Source: an uncultured Cohaesibacter sp.
GTDB lineage: Bacteria; Pseudomonadota; Alphaproteobacteria; Rhizobiales; Cohaesibacteraceae
Assembly (NCBI RefSeq): GCF_963667045.1
Contig: NZ_OY762934.1
Span: 2,682,501-2,746,500, forward strand
Reading direction: 5' to 3'
Length of the DNA stretch: 64,000 nucleotides
The translations under genes and the position numbers were made by a program. The notes under the pieces were generated by a model, which was not told the DNA's origin, ran no database searches, and saw only the letters and a list, made by a program, of their open reading frames with translations. Below, one piece after another: positions 20,930-29,836 of this stretch. Every line of letters begins with the position of its first letter. Within the stretch, counting starts at the first letter, position 1.

Positions 20930-21919
20930 TTATTCGGCCATTGCGTTGATCTTCTCAACCCAGCCTTCCGGCCAGTTCTTGGAACGATCAGAGTTGAAGT
21001 AGAAGTCCTGCACGTGCTTGCGGAAGGCAGCAACGTCAGGCGTCGTGACCTTCAGGCCCTTTTCCTTGAAGAAGTCGATGAGGCGAGCCTCTTCCTTATA
21101 GCGGTTTTCGTTGTTCCAGTCGCAGGAAGCCTGGGCGGCTTCGGTCATGGCAGTCTTTTCGCTGTCGCTGAGCTTTTCCCAGGTCTTGTTGTTGACTGCA
21201 ATGTTGAGACCATCAACCAGGTGATCGGTCAGGGTGATCTGCTTGGTCACTTCATAGAACTTAGCAGCTTCAACCGTTGGCAGCGGGTTGTCCTGAGCGT
21301 CGATGGTACCGGTTTGCAGGCCAAGATAGACTTCGCCGAACGGCAGCGGCGTCGGGCTGGCACCCAAAGCCTGACCAAGGAACAGCCATGCATCCGAACC
21401 CGGCATGCGCAGCTTGACACCTTTGAGATCGTCAGGGGTGTTGACTTCCTTCTCGGTGCGCAGGTTCAGCTCGCGAGTACCCAGATAGCAGGTATCGAGC
21501 AACTGGACATCCATATCGCTGGACACGGCTTCTTTCAGCTCGGCACCCAGATCTGAGTTGAGGAAGGTGCGATAGTGCTTGGCATTCTGGAACAGATAGC
21601 CAGCGGTCAGAACGCTATACTGCGGAAGGTTGTCGGCGATCAGCTGGAATGACAGATAGGTCATTTCGGCGTTGCCGCGCTGCAGGGCATCAAGGTCTGC
21701 GCCTTGCGCAAACAGGGTGCCGGAATCATAAAGCTGTACGTCGAAGCGGCCAGGAACTTTCTTTTCCAGCTCTTCCTTGAAGACATGCATTGCCTTGGTA
21801 TGCAGGTCCGAAGGAACCGAAGCAGTGGTGTATTTGATGGTGATCTTGTCTTGAGCCGCTGCAGGAACAGCAAGGAATGTGCAGCAGAGGAGAGCGGCTG
21901 CGATACCACGAGACATCAT
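20930..21919 (-). CDS. dctP: TRAP transporter substrate-binding protein DctP
   Basis: The periplasmic receptor (329 residues) of the TRAP system. The signal peptide runs to VPAAAQ, and the mature domain has the DctP features HTKAMHVFKEELEKKVPGRF, LKGVKLRMPGSD (with the arginine that usually binds the ligand carboxylate) and GLQTGTIDAQDNPL. The start at 21919 follows GGGAGGACAAAC; a longer in-frame start would run through the divergent promoter. Binding-protein Arg conservation points to a ligand with a carboxylate group. Confidence 0.92.
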   Translation of the reverse strand: MMSRGIAAALLCCTFLAVPAAAQDKITIKYTTASVPSDLHTKAMHVFKEELEKKVPGRFDVQLYDSGTLFAQGADLDALQRGNAEMTYLSFQLIADNLPQYSVLTAGYLFQNAKHYRTFLNSDLGAELKEAVSSDMDVQLLDTCYLGTRELNLRTEKEVNTPDDLKGVKLRMPGSDAWLFLGQALGASPTPLPFGEVYLGLQTGTIDAQDNPLPTVEAAKFYEVTKQITLTDHLVDGLNIAVNNKTWEKLSDSEKTAMTEAAQASCDWNNENRYKEEARLIDFFKEKGLKVTTPDVAAFRKHVQDFYFNSDRSKNWPEGWVEKINAMAE

Positions 21920-22025
21920 GTTTGTCCTCCCGAACATAGATTGATCATGCACCAGAACCCTCCAGCCCTGGCGTATTGGATTAGCTCCAAGGGGCAGATT
22001 ACCCCGCGAAAAATTGTTTGACCAG

Positions 22026-22069
22026 TTGATATTAACACTTATTGTATCAGTTATCAAATTGAGTATACT
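22026..22069. promoter_or_regulatory. Divergent promoters of the TRAP and aldolase operons
   Basis: On the minus strand TTGATA (22057-22052), a 17-base gap and TAATAT (22034-22029) form a plausible promoter toward dctP. On the plus strand TATACT (22064-22069) is a good -10 box 37 bases before the aldolase start. TTGATA...TATCAA arms (22026-22031, 22052-22057) and the palindrome AGTATACT (22062-22069) overlap these boxes and are candidate sites for the GntR protein encoded at 23032. Confidence 0.45.
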
Positions 22070-22105
22070 ACATCCAATCAAAATGTTGATGGGAGGCATC
22101 ACCTA

Positions 22106-23002
22106 ATGTTGGAATCTTCCGACCTCAAAGGTGTCGTCGGTGCGGCCATTACGCCATTCACCGAAGATCATGAAATCGAAATCGCACAGCTCAAAAGGCA
22201 CTGTGATGCCCTGCTCGAAGCAGGCTGTGCATACACGTCCGTATTCGGAACCACCGGTGAAGGCCCTTCGCTCTCGGTTCGGCAGAAACTGGACGCTCTG
22301 CGCGCCATGGCCGACATGGGCATGGACATGTCCCGGCAGATTCCGGGCATCATGACATCGTCTCTGGACGATGCTGTCGCCATGTATACCGAGGCGCACA
22401 AGCTGGGTTGCCGCGCAGCCCTTATCATTCCGCCTTTCTATTACCGCAGCGTCGGTGTGGAAGGGGTTGCAGACTATTATGAAGCCCTTGTTGAAAAAGC
22501 CGGCAATCCGGGTCTCGACATCGTGCTCTACAACTTCCCGCACTTCAGCGGCATTCCTTTCAGCGTTGAACAGGTCAAGGCCGTTCAGAAGCGCATCGGT
22601 TCGCTGGTTGTCGGCATCAAGGATTCCACCGGCTATCTGCCCGGCGGGCTTGAACTGATCAAGGCATTCCCCGAGCTGTCCATCTTTACCGGCAGCGATG
22701 CCATCCTGCGTGACATGGTCGATGCCGGTGGCGCCGGGATGATCGGCGGCATGACGAACCCGTTTGCAAAGGACTGCGTGCAGTTGTATCGTGGCGGTGT
22801 TTCGGAAGGCTTCGTGAAACGCGCCACCCTGCGCATCGAAACGGTCGATGGCAACGGTGGTTTGAATGTGCTCAAGGCTCTGATGGCCAAAGTCTATGAC
22901 AATCCCGCTTTTGCACGCACCATGCCCCCTATGGAGCCTCTGTCTTCCGAGAAGCTGGCTGCAATTGAAGCTGCCTTGGCGGAAGCTGAAAAGGCTCTCT
23001 GA
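22106..23002 (+). CDS. Dihydrodipicolinate synthase / N-acetylneuraminate lyase family aldolase
   Basis: A class I aldolase of 298 residues with a TIM barrel. The Schiff-base lysine is in VVGIKDSTGY near residue 172, the catalytic tyrosine in IVLYNFPHFSG near residue 143, and the 2-oxo-acid carboxylate loop is FGTTGEGPSL near residue 50. The family includes DapA, NanA and several 2-keto-3-deoxy-sugar-acid aldolases; the GTTGEG loop alone does not decide the substrate. The context (TRAP uptake, rhamnosidase, sugar kinase and isomerase, not lysine genes) favours a sugar-acid aldolase. GGAGG lies nine bases before the ATG. It is the first gene of a five-gene operon. Confidence 0.88.
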   Translation: MLESSDLKGVVGAAITPFTEDHEIEIAQLKRHCDALLEAGCAYTSVFGTTGEGPSLSVRQKLDALRAMADMGMDMSRQIPGIMTSSLDDAVAMYTEAHKLGCRAALIIPPFYYRSVGVEGVADYYEALVEKAGNPGLDIVLYNFPHFSGIPFSVEQVKAVQKRIGSLVVGIKDSTGYLPGGLELIKAFPELSIFTGSDAILRDMVDAGGAGMIGGMTNPFAKDCVQLYRGGVSEGFVKRATLRIETVDGNGGLNVLKALMAKVYDNPAFARTMPPMEPLSSEKLAAIEAALAEAEKAL

Positions 23003-23031
23003 AAGTGTCAAGGTGAAAGGGAAGTAAAGTG

Positions 23032-23709
23032 ATGGCAGGTCGCGCAATGACGAAATCCGCAGATAGCTCTCGCAGCGTCAAGGAGACGGCGTATGAGCTG
23101 TTTCAGGCTGCCCTTTTCGAGGGTGCCCTGAAGTCAGGCCAACTCGTCAGCCAGAGGGATCTCGTCAATTTGCTGAACCTGTCCATCGGGGCTCTGCGCG
23201 AACTTCTGCCGCGTCTGGAATCGGAAGGACTGATCACGGTCGTTCCCCAGCGCGGCATCCAGATCACGGCAATTGACCTGCCGATGATCCGCGACGCCTT
23301 CCAGATGCGTGCTGCACTGGAACGCGAGGCAGTCATTCACGCGGTCAAGAACATGCCGGACAGTGTTCTGGAAGAGCTGCGCCAGCGCCATCTCGATATT
23401 GTAGCCGCCGTGGAAAGCGGCCTGACGGAAGAGATTCTCAAGCGTGGCCAGCAGATCGACACGGATTTCCACAACGTGCTGATCCGTCTGACCAACAACG
23501 AAATCCTCATTCAGGCCTACAATATCAACGCCATCCGCATCAAGCTGATCCGCCATGATCGCATCAGCCTGACGGAACTCTTACTGCCCCACACCTTCAC
23601 CGACCATCTGGCTATCATCGACGCCATCGCCAAGCGCGACACCGTTGCGGCAATCGAGGCGATGGATATCCACATCTCTCATGCTCGACAGAGGGCAACG
23701 GAGCTTTAG
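23032..23709 (+). CDS. GntR-family (FadR subfamily) regulator
   Basis: A transcription factor of about 225 residues with an N-terminal winged helix (LVSQRDLVNLLNLSIGALRE, recognition helix near residue 50) and a C-terminal FCD domain (EREAVIHAVKNMPDSVLEEL onward). The first ATG with an upstream GGGAAG is at 23032; a GTG at 23029 is an equal alternative. It sits 29 bases after the aldolase gene and its stop codon directly touches the start of the rhamnosidase gene, so it is inside the operon that it probably controls, together with the divergent TRAP operon. The natural ligand is probably the transported sugar acid or a breakdown product. Confidence 0.9.
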   Translation: MAGRAMTKSADSSRSVKETAYELFQAALFEGALKSGQLVSQRDLVNLLNLSIGALRELLPRLESEGLITVVPQRGIQITAIDLPMIRDAFQMRAALEREAVIHAVKNMPDSVLEELRQRHLDIVAAVESGLTEEILKRGQQIDTDFHNVLIRLTNNEILIQAYNINAIRIKLIRHDRISLTELLLPHTFTDHLAIIDAIAKRDTVAAIEAMDIHISHARQRATEL

Positions 23710-26400
23710 GTGACACCAACGAATATCGGGCAAGTCGGGGCAATCCTTGCGAAAGGCCTGAAATGCCAGCATCTTGCGCGCGTTCAGGGGCTGAATGATC
23801 GCAGGCCCTTCTTTAGCTGGGCGCTGGAGGAAAGCAGCTTTGCAACACGCAATGCCTGCCAGACCGCATGGCGTCTTGTCATCGGGGCGACCAGAGAGTC
23901 GGTGCTGGGCGGACAGGGCGCGATCTGGGATTCGGGCAAACGCGCCGGAGACGGCAATTTCACCTATCTTGACGAAGGCCTGACACTGCCGCGCGACCGC
24001 CATCTATGGTGGAGCATCCAGGTCTGGGACGGGGAAGACAAGCCCTCGCAGATGGCCGAACCGGCCGAGATCTTCACAGGTCTTGCGGCGGACGCCTTCA
24101 CGGCAAGCTGGATCGGGCGCTATTTCGTGCTGCCCGCAGGCCGCGATGTGCCTCAGGACAATCTCTACGACAACCGCTTTCAGGCACGGCCAGCCGATTA
24201 TCTGCGCCGCGAGATCAGGCTCGACGAGGCACCCGTCCGTGCGACCGCCTATCTTTCCGCATTGGGGCTTTATGAATTCTACATCAACGGCAAGCGAATC
24301 GGTACCGATGTCATGGCACCGGGCTGGACCGATTACCACACCCGCGTGGAATACCAGACCCATGATGTGACCGATCATCTGGCCGCAGGCGACCTCTGCC
24401 TTGGCGCCATTATTGGCGAAGGCTGGTATTCGGGCCGAATCGGCCACAACCAGCGCCGCGCCGGCAACCATTATGGTGGCCGCCCCGCTTTCCTGTGCCA
24501 GTTGCATCTGGAATACGCCGACGGCCGGATCGAGACCATTCTCTCGGACGGCAACTGGATGACCCGACAGGGGCCGATCTGCTATTCCGATTTCCTCGCC
24601 GGAGAAATGGTGGATGCCCGCCTCTCCCTCGGCGACTGGTGCCAGTGCGGCATCGACACCACCTATTGGCAGCCGGTGGAAGAAATCATCCCCGAGCCAC
24701 GTCTACCGCAGATTGACGCCTCCCGCTGCCAGCCTGCCCGCGAAGTGGCACGCCTTGCGCCCAAATCAGTGTTCATTCAGGACGCCAGCACCACCATCTA
24801 CGACTTCGGCCAGAATCTCTCCGGCTATGTGGAAATGACGGTAAGGGCCCGCGAAGGCACGCGCTTCCTGTTGCGCCATGGCGAAATGCTGGACACGGAT
24901 GGCAGGCTCTATACAGAAAACCTGCGCTATGCGGTGTCGGAGGACATCTATATCGCCAGCGGTCAAGGCGCGGAAGTTTTCCACCCGCGTTTCACTTTCC
25001 ACGGCTTCCAATATGTGGAGCTGACCATAGAAGGGGAAACCGAGGCCGAACCGGAGCTGATGGCCATCGCCATCCAGACCGATACGCCGGTCACCGGCCA
25101 TATGAAGACCGGCCACCCCATGGTCAACCAGCTGCTGTCGAACATCTTCTGGAGTCAGCGGGACAATTTCCTTTCCGTGCCCACCGACTGTCCACAACGG
25201 GACGAACGCTATGGCTGGGCGGCCGATGCTCAGGTCTTCTGGCGCACGGCAGGCTATTTCATGGATATCTCGGCCTTCCTGACCAAATGGATGGAAGACC
25301 TGATCGACGGCCAGTCCGCCGAGGGCGTTTTCCCCGATGTGGCGCCGACCAAACCGCTCAACCCCTATCGCCTGACGCCGCAACCGGGCGCTCCGGCATG
25401 GGGCGATGCGCCGATCATCATGGGCTGGATGCATTATCAGCGCTATGGTGACAAGGATCTGCTCGACCGGTGCTGGCATCCCTTTGTTGGCTGGATGACT
25501 TATATCGAGCGACACAACCCCGACGGCATCCGGCGCAGGGAAGTGCACAACAACTATGGCGACTGGCTCAGCATCGGACCGGCAACGGACCGCGACCTGG
25601 TCAACACTGCCTACTGGATCTATATCGCCGATCTGATGATCGATATCGCCAACGCTCTGGGCAAGGAACCCCTGCCATGGCGCACTCTTGCCGACCGGCT
25701 GCGCAAGGCCTTTATCAAGGCCTTCGTGACGGAAGACGGCAGATTGAGAGGCGATACCCAGACAGCCTATCTGCTGGCGCTCGATTTCAACATCCTGCCT
25801 GAAGCGCTGCACGGAGCCGCGGCGCGGCGGCTTGTCGACCTGATCGAAGCGGCAGGCGGGCATCTGCAGACGGGCTTTCTGGGAGTTCGCCACCTCTGTC
25901 CGGTGCTCAGCGACATTGGCGCGGAAGACCTTGCCGTATCCCTGTTGCTCAAGGACACCTACCCCAGTTGGGGCTTTTCCATCAAGCATGGCGCCACCTC
26001 CATCTGGGAGCGCTGGGACGGCTGGACCGAGGAGAAGGGTTTCCAGAGCAAGGCCATGAACAGCTTCAACCACTATGCCTATGGCTCGGTGGGGGAATGG
26101 ATCTGGTCACGGCTGGCGGGCATCGACTGGGACGTGGAGGCACCGGGTTACCGCGCCCTCGTCATGCGGCCGATATTCGACAAGCGCATCGGCTTTGTGG
26201 AAGCCGTTTACGACGCCCACACCGGGCGCATCGAGAGCCATTGGCATTTCAGGGAGAGTGATGTCGAATGGGCCATCGCCTTGCCACCGGGGGTTAGCGC
26301 CTCGGTAAGGCTTCCCGAGGCCATGACATCGGATCGCGGCAGCCAGTTTACGTTGAAGTCCGGTCATCATGTGGTCACGGTCTATCCGATCACAGCATAA
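23710..26400 (+). CDS. Cytoplasmic alpha-L-rhamnosidase (GH78)
   Basis: An 896-residue glycoside hydrolase that releases terminal alpha-L-rhamnose. Domains run in the family order: beta-sandwich (residues 1-150), rhamnosidase N-terminal domain with AYLSALGLYEFYINGKRIG (about 180-330), concanavalin-like domain, (alpha/alpha)6 barrel (about 460-800) and C-terminal beta domain. Catalytic-site motifs are TDCPQRDERYGWAADAQ near residue 494 and ATSIWERWDGW near residue 763, which hold the acidic residues used for catalysis. There is no signal peptide, so rhamnosides must be imported intact. The GTG start at 23710 follows the GntR stop immediately, with GGAG inside the GntR gene. Confidence 0.92.
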   Translation: MTPTNIGQVGAILAKGLKCQHLARVQGLNDRRPFFSWALEESSFATRNACQTAWRLVIGATRESVLGGQGAIWDSGKRAGDGNFTYLDEGLTLPRDRHLWWSIQVWDGEDKPSQMAEPAEIFTGLAADAFTASWIGRYFVLPAGRDVPQDNLYDNRFQARPADYLRREIRLDEAPVRATAYLSALGLYEFYINGKRIGTDVMAPGWTDYHTRVEYQTHDVTDHLAAGDLCLGAIIGEGWYSGRIGHNQRRAGNHYGGRPAFLCQLHLEYADGRIETILSDGNWMTRQGPICYSDFLAGEMVDARLSLGDWCQCGIDTTYWQPVEEIIPEPRLPQIDASRCQPAREVARLAPKSVFIQDASTTIYDFGQNLSGYVEMTVRAREGTRFLLRHGEMLDTDGRLYTENLRYAVSEDIYIASGQGAEVFHPRFTFHGFQYVELTIEGETEAEPELMAIAIQTDTPVTGHMKTGHPMVNQLLSNIFWSQRDNFLSVPTDCPQRDERYGWAADAQVFWRTAGYFMDISAFLTKWMEDLIDGQSAEGVFPDVAPTKPLNPYRLTPQPGAPAWGDAPIIMGWMHYQRYGDKDLLDRCWHPFVGWMTYIERHNPDGIRRREVHNNYGDWLSIGPATDRDLVNTAYWIYIADLMIDIANALGKEPLPWRTLADRLRKAFIKAFVTEDGRLRGDTQTAYLLALDFNILPEALHGAAARRLVDLIEAAGGHLQTGFLGVRHLCPVLSDIGAEDLAVSLLLKDTYPSWGFSIKHGATSIWERWDGWTEEKGFQSKAMNSFNHYAYGSVGEWIWSRLAGIDWDVEAPGYRALVMRPIFDKRIGFVEAVYDAHTGRIESHWHFRESDVEWAIALPPGVSASVRLPEAMTSDRGSQFTLKSGHHVVTVYPITA

Positions 26401-26460
26401 ACCAGCAAGAACGATCCCGTCCGAGCCGGTTGGCGAGGCGGGATCCGGGAGGAAAAAAAT

Positions 26461-28041
26461 ATGTACTACATCGGCATTGATGTCGGGTCTGCCAGTACGC
26501 GGACCGGGGTCTATGATGCAGGCGGCACCCGCCTTGCCTTTGCGACCCGCGCCATCAAACAGTTTCACCCCAGGACCAATTTCGTCGAGCAGTCTTCTGC
26601 CGACATCTGGGGAATGATCTGCGAAGCAACGAAAGAGGCCGTTGAAAAGGCCGGGATCGATCCCGCCCAGATCCGCTCCATCGGCTTTGATGCCACCTGC
26701 TCTCTGGTTGCCGTCACCGAGGACGGATCGTCCATTTCGGTGTCTGAAAGCGGCTCTGCCGAGCAGGACATCATCATGTGGATGGACCATCGCGCGGACG
26801 CGGAAACGGCGGCCATCAACGCCACCGGCCACGATGCCCTGAAATATGTCGGCGGCGAGGTTTCCATCGAGATGGAACTGCCCAAGATCCTTTGGCTGAA
26901 AAAGAATTTTCCGGATCGCTATGCTGCCGTCTGGCGCTTCTTCGACCTTGCCGACTATCTGGTCTGGCGCTGCACCGAGGGCGACACGGCAAGCACCTGC
27001 ACGCTCACCTGCAAATGGAACTATCTGGCCCATGAAGGCCGCTTCCCGACCGACATGCTCGATGCCGTCGGGCTCAATGACCTGACGACGAAGGTTCCGG
27101 CCAAGGTCCTGCCGCTGGGCGATTCCGCCGGTGTCCTCGGCAAGGCGGCGGCTGCCCAGCTCGGCCTTCCGGAAGGCATCACCATCGCCGCAGGCATCAT
27201 CGATGCCCATGCCGGTGGGCTGGCGCTGATCGGTGCTAAGCCGGACGGTGGACTGGCGCTCATTTCTGGCACCTCCAACTGCCACATGATCGTCAACCAG
27301 AACCCTGTCATGGTTCCCGGCGTATGGGGCCCCTATTTCGGCGCCATGTTACCCGGCTTCTGGCTGGGTGAAGGCGGCCAGAGCGCGGCCGGATCGCTGG
27401 TCGAATGGACCATCCACCAGTGCGAGGCATGGCCTCAGCTGCAGGAAGAGGCCAAGGCGACGGGCAAGCATCCGATTGCCCTGCTCAACGCGTGGGTTGC
27501 CGATCTGGAAAGCCGCGAAGCCAATCCCACGGCTGCCCTGCATGTGTTGGGTGATCATCATGGCAATCGCTCTCCGCGCGCCAATCCCCATGCCCGTGGC
27601 GTGGTTTCCGGCCTGACACTGGAAACTGGCCGCGACCAGTTGGCCCGGCTCTATCTGGCCACCCTGCAGGCCGTTGCCTATGGCACGCGCCATATCATCG
27701 AGGAAATGAGCAAGGCGGGCCATTCCATCAAGACACTCTATGTCTGTGGTGGCGCAACCAAGAACCCGCTCTGGCTGAGAGAATATGCCAACATCACCGG
27801 TCGTGACATTCAAATGGCCAGTGAGGAGGATGTTGTCACCCTCGGCGCGGCGATCCTCGGCGCCGTGGCTTCGGGCGACTTCGCAAGCATTCCGGCCGCC
27901 AGTGCCGCTCTTGTCCAGCCGGGCGACAGCGTCAAGGCCGACCCATCAACCGCTGCCTTCCATGCAGCAAAATATCAAGTCTATCTCAATCTCTATGACA
28001 ACCGCGAACATCACAATGCGCTGATGGCTCCGGTCCTCTGA
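26461..28041 (+). CDS. FGGY-family carbohydrate kinase (ribulokinase-like)
   Basis: A 526-residue sugar kinase with the actin-like two-domain fold. The N-terminal phosphate loop is YIGIDVGSASTRTGVYD, the segment IIMWMDHRA near residue 100 is typical of the D-ribulose/ribulokinase branch, and the second ATP motif is LYVCGGATKNPLW near residue 430. The branch differs from classic L-rhamnulokinase, so it may phosphorylate the keto-sugar formed by the next gene product. GGGAGG lies just before the ATG. It is 60 bases after the rhamnosidase and 24 before the isomerase gene. Confidence 0.88.
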   Translation: MYYIGIDVGSASTRTGVYDAGGTRLAFATRAIKQFHPRTNFVEQSSADIWGMICEATKEAVEKAGIDPAQIRSIGFDATCSLVAVTEDGSSISVSESGSAEQDIIMWMDHRADAETAAINATGHDALKYVGGEVSIEMELPKILWLKKNFPDRYAAVWRFFDLADYLVWRCTEGDTASTCTLTCKWNYLAHEGRFPTDMLDAVGLNDLTTKVPAKVLPLGDSAGVLGKAAAAQLGLPEGITIAAGIIDAHAGGLALIGAKPDGGLALISGTSNCHMIVNQNPVMVPGVWGPYFGAMLPGFWLGEGGQSAAGSLVEWTIHQCEAWPQLQEEAKATGKHPIALLNAWVADLESREANPTAALHVLGDHHGNRSPRANPHARGVVSGLTLETGRDQLARLYLATLQAVAYGTRHIIEEMSKAGHSIKTLYVCGGATKNPLWLREYANITGRDIQMASEEDVVTLGAAILGAVASGDFASIPAASAALVQPGDSVKADPSTAAFHAAKYQVYLNLYDNREHHNALMAPVL

Positions 28042-28065
28042 TTTGCAATATTCGGGAGTTGAACC

Positions 28066-29706
28066 ATGTTGAAATTGCCTGAACCGGCCGAGCTGATCAC
28101 AGCTGGCGACAAGGAAATCCTGGTCGTTACCAACGCCGACCTGCGCGAAAGCGCCAACGTGCCTTGCTGGCCAGTTTACCAGAGCTTCTCCGAAGCGCTG
28201 GAAAAGGAACTGAATGCGCAGGGCTACAAAATGAAGCGCACTCACCCTTATCATGAAGACCGCAAACACGGCTTCATTTCGTCCCAAAAGGAAGGCTCCG
28301 AGCTGTTTTCACGCATCGATCCGGACGCTCCGCTGATCGTGCTGCTGACCGCCTGGCAGTATTCCCACCATATCGCGCCGTCGCTTGCCAAGCATCGCGG
28401 CCCGATCCTCTTGATGGCAAACTTCGATGGCACCTGGCCGGGGCTCGTCGGTATGCTCTGCATGGCCGGCACGCTCACCTCGCTCGGGGTGTCCTATTCC
28501 CGCCTGTGGTCGGAAAAATGCGAAGACGACTTCTTCAAGCAGGGTCTGGCCACATGGTTGAAAGACGGCAAGCTCGAGCAGGACACCAGCTATCTCAGCG
28601 ACGTGACCGCCGATCATCCGCTGATGAAAAGCGATGCCGGGCAGGATGGCGTCAAGGTTGGCGAATATATCCTCAAGCACAAGGCCATTCTCGGCCTGCA
28701 TGACACCTTCTGCATGGGCATGATGAACGGCTTCTTCCCGGTCAAGGCCCTCACTGACATCGGCATGCCGCTTGAATCCCTTTCCCAGTCGGCCCTGCTG
28801 GTCGAAATGGCAAAGGTTCCCGCCGAGCTGCGCGAAGCCTGCCTCAAATTCTATGAAGACCGCGGCATGCAGTTCCAGTGGGGCAGCGACAGCGCAACCG
28901 AGCTGACCCGCGAACAGGTGCTTGAACAGTGCGCCATGATGATTGCCATGGCCCGCATCACCACCCGCTTCGGCCTCACCGCCGTTGGCGTGCAGTATCA
29001 GCAGGGCCTCAAGGACTGCTGTGCCGCCTCCGACTTTGCCGAAGGCGCCATCGGTTCCACCGAACGCTTCCCGATCCCGGACGAAGACGGCTCCATCATC
29101 GCCGAAGGCAAGCCGATCCCGTGCATCAACGAAGTGGACATGGGCACCGCCATTCCGCAGGCCATGCTGTTCCGTCTGCTCGACGCCATGGGACTACCGT
29201 CCGAGACGACCCTGCATGACGTGCGCTGGGGCAGCGAATATGAAGGCACCTTCTACTGGGATTTCGAAATCTCCGGTGCCGTTCCGTTCGAACACATCAA
29301 GGGTGGCATCAAGGGCGCCAAGGGCTTCCGTCAGCCAGCCATGTTCTTCCCCAAGGGCGGTTCTACCATTTCCGGCCAGTGCAAGGCAGGCACCTTCATC
29401 TGGGCGCGCGCCCACTATGAGGGCACCGAAGTGATCATGCACATCGGTACCGGCATGGGCCATGAGCTTCCGGAAGCCGAATTCACCCGTCGTCTTCTGG
29501 CCACCAACAAGGAATGGCCATTGATGAACGCCACCCTCGACGGCTTGGGCCGCGATGATCTGATGGCCGGACACCAGTCCAACCACATCACCATCGCCTA
29601 TGTGCCAGAAGACAAGCTGGCCTATGTGCTGAAAGCCTTCGTGGCTCAGGCTCTGACCCAGGGCATCAAGGTGAAGATTGCCGGTACGGCAAAAGACATG
29701 CTCTAG
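28066..29706 (+). CDS. L-fucose isomerase-like protein
   Basis: A 546-residue protein of the L-fucose/L-arabinose isomerase superfamily. Recognisable parts are a Rossmann-like N-terminal half (APLIVLLTAWQYSHHIAPSL, ILLMANFDGTWPGLVGML) and a C-terminal half with CINEVDMGTAIPQAMLFRLL and HIGTGMGHELPEAEF. In true FucI a Glu, an Asp and a His bind Mn2+; the Glu in NEVDMG and His in QSNHITIAYV are candidates. The likely reaction is aldose to ketose, followed by the FGGY kinase. The sugar may be L-rhamnose, L-fucose or a pentose; classic RhaI/RhaA is absent here. It ends the operon, with a strong terminator 25 bases downstream. Confidence 0.8.
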   Translation: MLKLPEPAELITAGDKEILVVTNADLRESANVPCWPVYQSFSEALEKELNAQGYKMKRTHPYHEDRKHGFISSQKEGSELFSRIDPDAPLIVLLTAWQYSHHIAPSLAKHRGPILLMANFDGTWPGLVGMLCMAGTLTSLGVSYSRLWSEKCEDDFFKQGLATWLKDGKLEQDTSYLSDVTADHPLMKSDAGQDGVKVGEYILKHKAILGLHDTFCMGMMNGFFPVKALTDIGMPLESLSQSALLVEMAKVPAELREACLKFYEDRGMQFQWGSDSATELTREQVLEQCAMMIAMARITTRFGLTAVGVQYQQGLKDCCAASDFAEGAIGSTERFPIPDEDGSIIAEGKPIPCINEVDMGTAIPQAMLFRLLDAMGLPSETTLHDVRWGSEYEGTFYWDFEISGAVPFEHIKGGIKGAKGFRQPAMFFPKGGSTISGQCKAGTFIWARAHYEGTEVIMHIGTGMGHELPEAEFTRRLLATNKEWPLMNATLDGLGRDDLMAGHQSNHITIAYVPEDKLAYVLKAFVAQALTQGIKVKIAGTAKDML

Positions 29707-29730
29707 GCTCTCTGGGGTTGAAAAGACAAG

Positions 29731-29760
29731 GGGGATGCGGAACACCGCATCCCCTTTTTT
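29731..29760 (+). terminator. Terminator of the rhamnoside operon
   Basis: Perfect 10-base arms GGGGATGCGG and CCGCATCCCC with an AACA loop, followed by six T. It ends the aldolase-to-isomerase operon. Confidence 0.93.
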
Positions 29761-29777
29761 GCGCCCCCGACAAACAG

Positions 29778-29809
29778 AAGGCCCGACAGACATCCATCTG
29801 CCGGGCCTT
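29778..29809 (-). terminator. Terminator of the LacI/ABC operon
   Basis: Arms AAGGCCCGaCAGA and TCTGcCGGGCCTT pair with one mismatch. It lies 27 bases past the stop codon of the Gfo/Idh gene on the minus strand, and also has TTTT on the plus side, so it backs up the preceding terminator. Confidence 0.75.
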
Positions 29810-29836
29810 TTCATTTCCGATCGGATCGTCGCCGTA

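Noticed and set aside
24766-26073. 435-codon minus-strand frame opposite GH78, and similar frames at 26107-27285 and 14116-15411
   Set aside because: All are antisense shadows of confidently assigned genes (GH78, FGGY kinase, Na/Pi transporter) with no family features.
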